In this document: positions 18,101-25,900 of the stretch, piece by piece
How positions within the stretch are numbered: the first letter of the stretch is position 1
How the letters are laid out: each line of letters starts with the position of its first letter
IMG/VR virus record: IMGVR_UViG_3300008625_000027
Location: 1-38,694 of that record
Direction: 5' to 3' (one strand)
DNA: 38,694 nucleotides
Source: a virus
Program-made: the position numbers and the translations under genes
Notes under the pieces: model-generated
Told to the model about the DNA's origin: nothing
The model's database searches: none
What the model saw: only the letters and a program-made list of their open reading frames with translations

Positions 18101-19998
18101 GCGAAGCGAAGCTCCTCTGTCCCCACGAGAGTGTAGGGCTCCGAGTTCCGAGAATAGAGCCGCGCCTCGTCCGAGTACGTGGCTGGAGTGACCTGGGCCT
18201 GCGCGAAGTAGAGACCCTCTCCCTTGATGCCTCTTCGCTTCATCTGGACTCGGGAGGTCGCAGCGAACCCTGGCGGCTGGGAGGGTGCGGGCTCCAGAGA
18301 GGTCACTGCCTCGGTCTTCTTGACTCGAATCTTGAGGGTGGGGATATCCTCCTCGTACTCGACAACCTCGAGGGTCTCCAGAGCACGAGAGCCTGCAAAG
18401 ATGAAGGTATCTCCGACGCCCTCAAGCTGACGGACCAGTCCGCTGCCGTTGGGGCGAGCGTTCGCTGCGGTTGAGGAATCCGGGCTCTCTCCGGTCCTAT
18501 CAGGAACATAGAGGACTCCGGAGGCTCCTGGAGGGGGCATAGAGGCACTCCTCTGGATGAAGAGATCCCCAGACCCAGGAACACCAGAGCCTCCAGTATC
18601 CTCTCCGACCAGCTCATTCCCGTTCTCGTCCACCAGAGGAACAGGGCTCTGGAGCGGAACAGGCTGGGTGGAGAGGGAAACCCCATCGTAGAAAGCGTGA
18701 GCTCCCAGATATGCGATATCGTATTCGGTCTCTCCCGGCTGGGTCTTCTTGATGTCCGTCTCGGAGAACACCACCTTCCCAGTTGCACGAGACCACCAGA
18801 CCTCTCCTTCAGGGACGGAGGAGGGATCCCCAGGAAGGTCCGCGTCTGTATCGTAGGCCACAGGCGCCAGGTACCTGCGACTCCCAAGGCGAATGAAGGG
18901 TCGCTCGGTGGGTCCAGGGACTGGAGAGAGGACCGGATATCCCAGAGTTGAGTCCGTGGGAAGGCCGGCGAGCTCCCCGAGATCCCCATCGTCCCCAGGG
19001 CGGAAGCTCTCGGGGTTGTACCAGAGGGTGAGGCCTACGTTGGCGGTGGTGTATGTGGTGTTGAGGAGAAGGACCCCGTTGGTGACTCCGACCACAGCGT
19101 CGTATCCCGAGCCCACTGCAGGATAGTCCCCTTCGGTATCGGGGTCGGCGACGACCAGGATATCCAGGGGTATCGCGGTCGAGTCGGGGAACAGACCCCC
19201 ACGAACCAGGGAGAAGCTATCCGGAGAACCAGAGGCTCCGGGAAGGGTGTCTCCGACGGAGAAGCGGGACGGGGGTGGGGAGAGCTCATAAGAGTCCTTC
19301 GAACCCACCTCCCCGAGATCCTGGGGAGTGGTGCCTTGGAACGGAACCCACCTCCCCTTGCTGCCATCCCACCCGAATCGTGTCGCCTGGGAATCGTTGC
19401 GAGACCACCAGAAGGTAGGGCCTGAGAGCCTGTACGAGACGAGGAGGATTTGGTCCCCTCTGCCTACCGAGAACCCTCCCCCCATCGAAGAGAGAGTGGC
19501 GGCGTCAATGACCACCTTCCCGATGAGGGGATCCTGCCCCGGATCGAAAGCCGCGACCACCTGCCCCAAGGTGTCGCCCCGGAGGAGAGTCATCCCGGTC
19601 ACGGAGGACAGGTCCCGTCCGTTTTCATCCCTCACGTAGAAGGTAGCGGTCCCGTCTGTGTAGGTCCCGACGGTCAGGGATCCTTCGGCCGGTTGGACGT
19701 AGGTGGGATCTCCCGAGATTCTGAACGCATCCGAGTCCACTGTAGACAGGGATCCAGAGGTGGCTGCCCACACCAGGTATTCGTCCGTTCCGCCTCCTCT
19801 CAGGAGGACAGCTGCCCTGTACATGTCGGCATAGGGCTCTACGTCGCGGGGAGCCGGGATCTCGTACCCCGCTGCCAACATCTCCGCGGGAGAGAGATGA
19901 TCCCGGCTGACTCCTGAGGTCGCCTCCCCTGTGGAAGAAGCGTTCCCAGTCGCTACGCGCGCCGGGCGGAGCACGTACCCAGAGAGATTGAAGCCCAC
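9103..19998 (-). CDS. Giant virion structural protein, probable tail-tip/fibre or baseplate protein, 3631 aa
   Basis: One uninterrupted frame of 3631 codons. The GTG start at 19998 is preceded by AAGGGATC, 11 bases after the upstream stop. The composition is typical of beta-rich phage tail proteins: abundant Gly, Thr, Ser, Asp and Pro, few cysteines, no signal peptide. A module of the form GD-x-L-x-I ... GxYxV ... L-x-V recurs, for example near residues 945, 2735, 3200 and 3310, suggesting repeated small beta domains. Residues about 1715-1755 hold a conserved-looking segment (AFEQVLESFDGRVIGDRDGK), and about 1830-1900 another (RGLALIFPGLNVPGLFRDMW). The C-terminal 100 residues are charged and helical. 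It follows hub and spike genes, so an outer tail-tip or fibre role is likely but unproven. Confidence 0.8.
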   Translation of the reverse strand: MGFNLSGYVLRPARVATGNASSTGEATSGVSRDHLSPAEMLAAGYEIPAPRDVEPYADMYRAAVLLRGGGTDEYLVWAATSGSLSTVDSDAFRISGDPTYVQPAEGSLTVGTYTDGTATFYVRDENGRDLSSVTGMTLLRGDTLGQVVAAFDPGQDPLIGKVVIDAATLSSMGGGFSVGRGDQILLVSYRLSGPTFWWSRNDSQATRFGWDGSKGRWVPFQGTTPQDLGEVGSKDSYELSPPPSRFSVGDTLPGASGSPDSFSLVRGGLFPDSTAIPLDILVVADPDTEGDYPAVGSGYDAVVGVTNGVLLLNTTYTTANVGLTLWYNPESFRPGDDGDLGELAGLPTDSTLGYPVLSPVPGPTERPFIRLGSRRYLAPVAYDTDADLPGDPSSVPEGEVWWSRATGKVVFSETDIKKTQPGETEYDIAYLGAHAFYDGVSLSTQPVPLQSPVPLVDENGNELVGEDTGGSGVPGSGDLFIQRSASMPPPGASGVLYVPDRTGESPDSSTAANARPNGSGLVRQLEGVGDTFIFAGSRALETLEVVEYEEDIPTLKIRVKKTEAVTSLEPAPSQPPGFAATSRVQMKRRGIKGEGLYFAQAQVTPATYSDEARLYSRNSEPYTLVGTEELRFAVDGTPYTWTASGSGEFTAAQIATELNTVITGTGQAGVIRGRVFIEAGTPSSGRVEIGWNTDADDLSGHTVLGFLPGWRVDASGDTFRWQPDNGSSLGLYRSPENLSRENLTADIRATGSYTGKVFTDNVQASPFVHVNNPPLVDIPGFDEDVHFQMSLGLNLVRLSNYGLRQRVGLKYDLENNRVIWAEFGETPATTVLSPTDTLQLDHTGVIEETVDSEAMDPTRAGFGLYLKRPGLISYSELGQGSEFLLPGEGAPGQAVLISPEGGSVYSGGGGTFSSGVFSNPVLSPESTQNAILQGNLLSAVSVGDRLHVINGSGAGLYTVTGANLVGGIAEFTVSPTPADETGLSWRILEGQTTDTFDPTILADAQRVPFNHFLNEPFRIRLLSPTGTVGGSLSAVVSDALGSNRPVALRFGLASSSPSATVSFLETGSDLGTLAETGLSVPDVTDPHFLNSTAPATAYFRIRVGSQEFTAGTNMTLVSSFSPTIATGEIEVGEPGGGVAGEIRFASDVLTNFAGETVYYDQLFLDGSLLASGFCEIDPTDGSIRLSDADTTAHTGETAYFLEELITERGLDVVMSPLSGDIYITKPLRDGQIVEAAYYQADTDGDPLTGTLITEFLPLIVQLEEATRVDDFTYTFNPTGRTVSEEIEAAIWVGVELQNFAGLVQVTVSGSTLTFAEAVDPSETVKITYGVLEAFGGEQAYQVSTPPVYRKPFFLEEGQDTATVGGNRTPDVQVGALMVLDQTLFYVKSVSYDAGEDETTFTVWPPPSTEVGSRAPARDSEFSFSSQRIAITVDPSDPVAGGGQEGFLPVVSGVPLVEADRGQLQVVFLGDLTQYARVGHLLEIAGYPYLVAGSALSDDGRFTRVDLSNPIATGHTSTDTIRLSVRPVFGPLPRTFPGISGFVDTEEFSLFLVGRTEAGVELPGKELTEGVHYEADPSSGAVEFVLPTQGALQPGESLVATYTAVSEVGPLVDEAAILAPAFKAQYLFITTPSLQNRILGATLTAQYTFSNPDSFFYEVLPMEDFLGEVSGKALGAVASDSGGPTDAFAGLPDNSEQGLLGLRGDVRDKKDLDRAARAFIELYNGVVLAFEQVLESFDGRVIGDRDGKFRFFIGHDKRYAGPGYEDEISGDLTVRLIWREVLDEWSGGVGFYEEVDPVYDPTTATEKDPVGRPGETDGDTPDPETLASFTVRQRGRVKNDMDDRLLIGMGRPRGLALIFPGLNVPGLFRDMWEPHVYSRLFPERARHFSRLLPGIDAVPSASGFTDPGYYTSGRKVETPGPEPGETTKSVVRTRGTAIGNISNEALGNITGIIEVLATDRHPRARIWRFFPEGDAEMDSALTSATGITVSTVGKATLVATPLLLSEFPVDPDTGWPDATQLMFNPLPAGASLFSLFTGDIDLSTPGFETGQRLRFGKPDGSVFELSDPNGNGIFVGEVQVGCILTLVGVDGSDLSGSEVLVDGTDPLEDVVSENTGRGDTIFGGEDLLDIEDIPEDEDEITPKQMRELSRMIPDYRVQFDLKVARGSGEFIDASLPGREDIFPLPLQDMLGQKPPQPLSCIEGLVEFNNTDRRPVKLPCLKGESADDSGDIQIPYLQGTETELAILGDVAAKFRILLGADTSVAMPYGDQTWKAVYPDEIVAVDGVLVETYTLGPDRDPATLYTGQDLTPVATAGSYTDGTAIGDGRAYDLILVEADQPQEAAGELLTGMTGILSVGAVSSGKVETPRFVTPTTKTDTHKYTVENAFGYLGGAFPATSGLTPSETNPGNWITLLDCSSVGGLVFDSNGGGLAGGLLALVAGGNAIVIRLYNPDPATASGQSLIGEVVIPTLAAAGSIYVNDPFATVTTLTLAGTGVSLTAAGIISVETSASLLSALSGVTGGNYHDFTVTIDTYITNTTRVSSGNNIPVGSAGGSTTCEIKANRLTFGEQVSFATTLPRNSNPANGDATELGVSLEAHESPIGAGTATAVNASAEVNGGSALTFLERVGPDEDSTVLSGVPYVGTFIPGAAGSEEGKLRAMAWEGHGNTTSPFTTGSVEGVIFSVIPSSDLDEDSVILEGDGTLWDAADGALTVDGLRHWISAVSATSGGLSEVVPGDILLIDQTTGGGGAVATGTYLVRHAVDTNTGNLWEQEIYSDAGQKNGLDLRFPSVKSAISLTLVAEEVPEVPHSPEDCGFPTGDGATTFVYLIRNSRYAIYDAGSYTLQSDSVYRMAYSAVSYDSATGEATFTLSTGTATDANGGALTDAEFRDAANESGVQVSGMIYFPFTPRASHGLPSNNVVGSSEDGSGNDATAGFTLAVMGNRNPSVHGTTTVTTMAWDKTSTASDIQYLLGDTSTPSSSSLGVRVPTPVSEAVFFEDRASVRYARSYAGVSIAEKIEGVPTHVSLEGMQAADWTAVHFDTGAGLPGQVLECLLPRDRFILGSTLEEGGTPGFTALGGVFLEPTFARPSTDLNLARPHVVSDSHSLAGFPAQVGHRNYSDFVPGTYSEAVHFKVRRIRRFHEIQTEISDALSLLKYLYEIRRGTFGSYVAATRTFSAGTSPATTIGDFNEGRVNINAGDVLRILDVNGALIDSAEIQGVSGAGDLILRRPGLTASLVSAATFEIYLEQPIVPQEQSNAQLLDCVTDSEVLRRVVDYPGGDTDGGSASTWNTMQDNLVSSWTSEGVVEGDYVLVQPAGELYDPSEKGVRPVGDTGTVGRSAYVSGAAAALDDNRGAYKITGISGGDLEVDGTSRFGGSDEGGGDDVILGGTGAEYVALPTIHVSTLGSGREGQNTLRPTSPAVGGLFGNRTGNDAVSSIQPFPYRIIRPNSIFSQDALDLVFFLWERTLSWLDEIKGIYEEGRGGDYHVFQAEDHINNIGSPTDPTDGAGVVSNLVVESLEGLVDETPYTNTSDCLSILGRRFWLLDGRLDEGGWTDFADDGFGQRPVIPDLIEDVLNLDDRFRDLRYAWIRFRADRVDGSIMEARRAEDELPDKLQRQRELVALKKGLDS
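10785..10845. repeat. Perfect 17-bp inverted repeat inside the giant gene
   Basis: Bases 10785-10801 (gagtgcctccttcctcg) and 10829-10845 are exact reverse complements separated by 27 bases. The element lies within the reading frame (around residues 3051-3071 of the giant protein) without disturbing it. No T run follows, so it is not an obvious terminator. Confidence 0.85.
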
Positions 19999-20009
19999 TC
20001 AGGATCCCT

Positions 20010-20576
20010 TCAGAACAGCGTGGATACTGAGGCCCCCATACCCGGTAGAGGACCTCCTCCCCCTGTCGACACGCCGACACCGCTACCTGTCCTCACGATA
20101 GCGCTGATACCGTTGCTCAGAGCGGTCGCGTATCGGAGAGCAACAGGTCCTGTGACCCCCTGAGCTGCAAGAGAGGATATGAGGGAGGTGGCCAAGGAAG
20201 GCGCCAGGGCAGATACCACTCGAGATGCATCCGCTCCGACGGCCCCTGTAGAGACCCCCTTGTAGGTCGCTGAAGCGTTCAAAGCGTTGGCGACTCCCAG
20301 CCCTACCGCAGAAGCCATCCGGAGGCCTGTAGGTCCGCTCAGGCCGGCTGCTACAAACGCTGCCACTACAGGGGTTGCGCTGGGGACTACAGTGAACTTC
20401 CCTTGGACTGTTCCAGCCCCCAGGAAGCCGGATACGGTGCCTTGGAGCTTGACTGATCGGATCCATGCCGCGACACCAGCACCCGTCGCAGAGGCTATCT
20501 GCATCCATAGAGGGCCTGTCAAATCAGGTCCTGCGGTGATGATGGCAACTGTCGTGGGGGGTGCTGTGAACGCCAT
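20010..20576 (-). CDS. Ala/Gly/Val-rich small structural protein, 188 aa
   Basis: The start ATG overlaps the stop of the spike gene (TGATG). The protein is unusually rich in Ala, Gly, Val, Ser and Thr and poor in charged residues. A similar unit appears three times: GPLWMQIASATGAGVAAWI, then GPTGLRMASAVGLGVANAL about 60 residues later, then GPVALRYATALSNGISAIV. The protein is therefore an internal triplication of about 60-65 residues, and each unit is followed by a Gly-rich beta segment. The context between spike and giant tail protein suggests a baseplate component; no established family is recognised. Confidence 0.75.
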   Translation of the reverse strand: MAFTAPPTTVAIITAGPDLTGPLWMQIASATGAGVAAWIRSVKLQGTVSGFLGAGTVQGKFTVVPSATPVVAAFVAAGLSGPTGLRMASAVGLGVANALNASATYKGVSTGAVGADASRVVSALAPSLATSLISSLAAQGVTGPVALRYATALSNGISAIVRTGSGVGVSTGGGGPLPGMGASVSTLF

Positions 20577-22987
20577 CAGTTGGAGACTCGGAAGGTAGCG
20601 ACTCCCAGGCCTCCGGACAGCGCGTACGAACGTCCTGTAATGGGGCTCAGGCAGCCGTCAGTGAGGACTCCTCCTGTGAAGGGAGTAGGTGTGTTCACCT
20701 TGACAAAGGACGCACGGATCGTTGCTGATATCCCACCCTGGACCACGGCGCTCACACTCCCCTTCAATGAGGCGGACCCCTTGGTCGCCTGTACCTTCAC
20801 GGACCCCGCTCCGGCCACCAATGCTGCTCCGAGGACATCCAGGTCCAGCTTGTTCTTCAATCCCGGAAGTCCTGTGGAGAGATGGACTCCGGAACCCTGG
20901 CCTACCGTGATTGGGGCTGGCGCCATGGTGGTGACATTGAACGACCCTGCGTTCATCACTGTATCCTGGCGTCCGACGCGGAACACCGACTTCCGGCCGC
21001 CGAACACGTAGTCGAAGCGATCTACGACCCCGCCGGTCCCTCCCGTCAGTGGGGTGGCTGTGAACGTGGTCGTCCGCGAGGGACCGTTGGTGGGCTTGGA
21101 GTCGAGAGGCCCTCCGTAGGTGAACTCTGCCTTCCCTGTGATGGTCACGTTCAGCTTCTTGGAGGACACAGCAATCGTGTCTCCGGACAGGATCTCCATA
21201 GAGGTGTTCGCGCGGGCCCTGAGAGTATCGATCTCATCGAGCTCCACTCGTTGGCCCGAGATCTTGAGCGTCTCTACTGCCGAGAGCAACATAGACTTGG
21301 CGCTCTCGATCAGGACAGCGTATCTGTTGCCCGCCAGAGTCAGATTGGGGTCGGAAGTCGGAGAGGCTGCCCCTGAGGTCGTCGCGGCTCCTCCGAAGAT
21401 AGAGACAGCGGACTCCTCTGCCCGCATCTCCACACCAATGTTGTCCACGGAGCGGCCCACGCCGATTCCTCGGACAGAGACACCTCCTGTTCCCTCGAGG
21501 ACGTAGCTCTCTCCAGCAGCGCTTCTCCCGACGCGGATTCTCTTCCCCGTCTGGTAGAACTCCTGGTGGCTCTCGGACCCAGACCCCGGGAAGTAGGATC
21601 GATATGCTCCGCCCTTGGTGATCGCCATGAAGGCGGGAGGGGCCTTGGGGTCAGTGGGGTTGTGGACCCGAACCAGGAAGGCGGCGTGGTCCGAGACCGG
21701 GGTTGTAGGTCCCGCAGCGTGGAGACCTGGAGAGAATCTTCCGTTCTCGTCGAACAGGGCGGGGACCAACGGACGGCCGTAACTGGACCTCTCGTTGATC
21801 GGATCGTTCCCGATCGCCGTTCCCATGACGACCTCAACCATAGGAGCGTTCGGGGATCGGTTCAGGGGGTTCACATCCCCACTCCCGTCCGTCCCCTCGG
21901 TGGGAGCGTTCGGTAGGAGCCGATCGATGTCGATCCCATCGGTCTGCTCAGTAACCGGGAGAGTTCCGTCTGCCGTATGGGAGACCTCCCAACGGACCTC
22001 GGTGAAGACCTCAGCATCCTCGCTCAACGCAGCGTTCGGGTAGCTCCCGTCAGCGTTGGGATCCATGGAGACCCGATAGAGGTTCTTTCCCCCATAGGTC
22101 GCCGAAGGACGCACCAATTCGTCGTACATCATCCCGTGTTCGTCGATGAACAGACCACGAACCAGTGCCTGGTTGGGATCTACGTTCCCCATCTGCAGGT
22201 TGGTTTCAAATACGGGGTGTGCGGTGAGTGCTCCGGGGTTGTCGGTCTCTGGGAGATCTCCAGGCGCCACGGCGGTTCCGTCGGATTCGATCTGCTTGCC
22301 CGCTGTCCAGTCGATGTCATCAGCAAACATCTGGGTCGGAAGGAGAGTGCTATCCCTCTGGACCATTCCCGAATAGGTGCGGACCCCGGCTCCCGCATGG
22401 AACCTCTGCAAGGACCGGGAGACGAGAGCTTGATCCTGATCCCTGAGGAGGAGCTCGTTCCCTCTCCGGTTGGCCAGGAGGACCCCCTCGTCAAGGATGA
22501 GATCAGATCCCTGAGAGCTGGAGGCCCCTACGTTCCCGGCCTCCAAGTGTCGGAGCTTGTGGCGCCTCCGGCCGAATGTTCCCGTGAGGGCTTCTCGCAT
22601 AGCTGGGGTGAGGGAGACCTCGTCCTCCTTGGTCGGAGAGGTCATCAACCAGTCGTACCCAGCCGAAGCTCCCGGGACCAACCATCCCACCACATAAGGG
22701 ACAGCTGAGCTCCCTGACTCGGCAGGGGAGAATCCCACCACACAGAGGTCATTCACCTCTGGGATGGCGCCGAGGAAGTGTCGAGCCCCTGCTCCGGGGA
22801 AGGACATCTGCATCTTGTCGTAGGTGTCTCCACTCCCTGTGAGGATGTACAGGGAAAACGTCCGCTGGATAGAGTCCACCTCGGTGACCTTGGCGATCCG
22901 AAGTGGGTACTCCCCGGGCTGGCCCCCTGCGCGGTCCTTTCGAAGCTGGCGGGGGCGGAGCTTTTCCTTGAGGGCTGCGGTGCTCAT
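20576..22987 (-). CDS. gp5-like tail spike / baseplate puncturing protein, 803 aa
   Basis: Residues about 28-103 look like the OB-fold domain at the N terminus of T4 gp5 and VgrG proteins: a charged strand region (LRIAKVTEVDSIQRTFSLY), then MSFPGAGARHFLGAIPEVND, LCVVGF and a final PYVVGWLVPG. In that family the domain trimerises and docks on the hub. The C-terminal part (from about residue 450) is beta-rich and repetitive with SMLLSAVETLKISGQRVELD and Gly/Thr/Val-rich strands, compatible with a trimeric beta-helix spike. No lysozyme catalytic motif is visible. The start overlaps the hub gene stop as ATGA and has GGGGAT upstream, as expected for hub and spike partners. Confidence 0.72.
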   Translation of the reverse strand: MSTAALKEKLRPRQLRKDRAGGQPGEYPLRIAKVTEVDSIQRTFSLYILTGSGDTYDKMQMSFPGAGARHFLGAIPEVNDLCVVGFSPAESGSSAVPYVVGWLVPGASAGYDWLMTSPTKEDEVSLTPAMREALTGTFGRRRHKLRHLEAGNVGASSSQGSDLILDEGVLLANRRGNELLLRDQDQALVSRSLQRFHAGAGVRTYSGMVQRDSTLLPTQMFADDIDWTAGKQIESDGTAVAPGDLPETDNPGALTAHPVFETNLQMGNVDPNQALVRGLFIDEHGMMYDELVRPSATYGGKNLYRVSMDPNADGSYPNAALSEDAEVFTEVRWEVSHTADGTLPVTEQTDGIDIDRLLPNAPTEGTDGSGDVNPLNRSPNAPMVEVVMGTAIGNDPINERSSYGRPLVPALFDENGRFSPGLHAAGPTTPVSDHAAFLVRVHNPTDPKAPPAFMAITKGGAYRSYFPGSGSESHQEFYQTGKRIRVGRSAAGESYVLEGTGGVSVRGIGVGRSVDNIGVEMRAEESAVSIFGGAATTSGAASPTSDPNLTLAGNRYAVLIESAKSMLLSAVETLKISGQRVELDEIDTLRARANTSMEILSGDTIAVSSKKLNVTITGKAEFTYGGPLDSKPTNGPSRTTTFTATPLTGGTGGVVDRFDYVFGGRKSVFRVGRQDTVMNAGSFNVTTMAPAPITVGQGSGVHLSTGLPGLKNKLDLDVLGAALVAGAGSVKVQATKGSASLKGSVSAVVQGGISATIRASFVKVNTPTPFTGGVLTDGCLSPITGRSYALSGGLGVATFRVSN

Positions 22988-25900
22988 GTGGTATCCCCAT
23001 CCGTTGCGGAGGCCAACCCTCCGGTGAGGTTCCCTACGGAATCTTGGATTGCGCGGGAGAAGTCGGCGAGAGGCTGCTCGTTGCTGCTGTCCACAATAGA
23101 GCCCGCCATTGCCTCTCGGGAGAACTGATGGCTCTCGCTGACCCCAGCCGCCTGCTGCTCCAGGAAGCCCTGGACAGGATCATCGAAGAGGTCGATGAAC
23201 TCCTCCGAGAAAGCTGAGAGGAGAGTCGCGGCGTCAGCCCCCTTACAGACGCAGGTGTCTCCCGTAACCGAGAGATCTGCGAGGTTGGCGGCAGCCACCT
23301 CTCCTGTCTGGGACATTCCCCGGAAGAAGCTGGTCACTGGAGTGTTCCGGATACGGGCTCTCTGGCTGGTGGAGTTGTGCTGGAGGCTCTCAACTGCCTC
23401 CCGTGTGATTGCCTCCTCCGTGGTATTGGATGCCGCCAGGACAGCATCCCTCTCGGTGGCCGAGAGCTTCCCAAAGATCGTCTGGGGATCCTCTCCGGCC
23501 AGGAAAAGGATGATGAACTTCTCGATAGCTTGGAGGTCGGAGGCGTTTGAGCCTACCCCGCCGACCCATGTGGTGGAGGTCGTAGACGTGGTTGTAGCGT
23601 CTCCTGAATCGTCCCCTTGGGTAGTGCTATCCATCAGGGACGCGAAGGCTTCTACCCCCACTCCCCGACCGTATGGGAGGTTCCCGTACACCTCATAGCC
23701 TCCCGCGTCGGAGACAGGGAAGATCGGGGTGTAGTCATTGATCTCTTCATAGGAGTCTGGGCGGAATACCAAGACACCCGGCTCCCCTTCAGACACCTCT
23801 ACAACGCCGTCTGTGTAGTTCCGGATGAAGCTCTCCCGAGCATCCATGAACTCGGACCAGTCCTCGGGTGAAAGTTTATTCGCTGCGCTGACAACTTGGC
23901 GGGTATAGGCCCACAGCCCTTGAGACAAGGAGGACGCCAAGGACCGAACGGCGTCCAGGTCCGACTTCCGGATGAACACCGCAGATACCAGGCTTCCGTC
24001 GGATCCTTCGGCAAGCTGCTTCGCATAGCTATCCAGACACCGACCCACGGTTGACACCTTGGACTGGGCCGCACTAACCTGGGAAGCGGAATCCACACCC
24101 AGGTCCTGACTGAACTGAAGGATCTCTCCCAGGATTCGGAAGTACTCGTCCTCGAACCTCTCTCCGATAGTGAGGCCAGGATCAGGAACCGCTCGGGACT
24201 CCAGCAGGGCTGTGTAGGCATCCTTGGTCGAGGAGGGGGACAGGCCGAAGTTGGTCCCCGCGCTCCAACCGGGCTTGGTCCGAGACACCGTGATCCGCTT
24301 CCTGACCGTCTGGGGGCCGAATGTGACGAACCGGATATCGGAGGTTGCCATGACCTCCGTCTGGAAACTGTAGTCTCCCGGGTCCTCCTTCTGGGAGAGC
24401 GCCGCTACCTTGATCCCTCTCTGGATAGGCCGGGGCTCTGTATCGAGAGCGATCCCCTTGCCGTTCCCTGCATTGGTCAGTGCGCGGATAGAGGTGGTGA
24501 AGCCCTCATCAGGAACTCCCCCTGCCACCGTAGAGTGCTCAGAGGTTTCGTGATCAACATAGAGGTTCCCTGGCGCCTGATGCTCTGCGTCCGGATGTGA
24601 GCACGAGAAGTATCGGTATCGGCCCTGGGCGCTGGTGCCTGGAGCAAAAGTGCCCTTCAAGGAAGTCTGCAGCGCCAGGTAGTTGTTCAGGTTCGAGGAA
24701 TCTGAGACATCTATGGAAGTCCGGCGTTGGATTGCGGCCAGGACCAATCCCAGGTTGTTGCTGGGATCCGGTTGGTAGGTGCCTGCCTTGAGGGCTTCTT
24801 GGACATCCGTCCACTGCTGCTCGATCTCGGACAGCTGTATCTCGATCTTCTCCTCATTGGAGGACCTGAGATAGAAGATCTGGTCGGTCTCCCCGCGCTC
24901 CAGGATCCCTGAGGTCAGGGCGATCTGGATGTACCCCTCCGCAGTGATGACCCCGCTCGCCAGATCCACAGTGGCCAGGTTGATCTTGTCTGGGTCCAAT
25001 GCCAAGACAACGTTGGGGAATCCGTAGTTGCGCGGGGGTCCTGCATCCCCCGCGTCCTCCGACATATGTTGGTCGAATCCCATCATGGGCTGGGCAGGGA
25101 ACTCCCCAGGAGCGTCCAGGCGAACGTGGGAGACATCCGGAAGAGAACCGTCTCCTGGGGTTTCCATCGGGGGAAGCCACTTGGCCCTCTTGGCCACTCC
25201 GTTGATCTGGGTGTTGCACTGCCCACCGGCCTGGTAGCTGTGGGAGAAGGACCTCACGTAGTAGAAGCAGTCCATGGAGCGGACGTAGACAGGGAAGCCT
25301 GGGCGGAGCTCGGGGCGGAGAGGGATGGTAATGGAGGCGCTCTTGACTCCTACGTTGGCCATGTCCAGTCGGTTGATCGCAGATACGAACAGAGCCTGGC
25401 GAGAGCTCAGGTAGTTCGACTCGAAGGTCTCCTCGCGGTATCCGTACTGAGCGACCAGCTTGTAGTCGATGAAGACACCCCCGACCCCCAGCCATCCTTC
25501 GATCCCGTGTCCGGAGAGATTGGCAAAGTGGGAGCCTGTCCCCTTGACCATGGTGGCCTCGGGCTCTCCCTCAGAAGGGTTGATGGAGATCAGATCCCGG
25601 TCCTCGATCACGTAGACAGGGTCGTCTCGGGTGTCCATGTTGTACAGAGGGGGCTTGAAGACGAGGTCCCCATCAACGTCCTGGTAGAACTCGAAGCCTG
25701 TGATAGACTTGACCCGCTCGACGATCTCGAGCTTGGACATGTACTCGGTTTCGAACATGTTGATGGACCCAAGACGCCCCACATCGAGAGTGAACGCCTG
25801 CATCCGTAGAACGTCCTCGGTCGCGAAGGACGTCCCGTTCCCTCCTGATGTATCGTACACAGCAGCCCGAGTAGCCAGGGGGTCGTATCCCAACTCCTGG

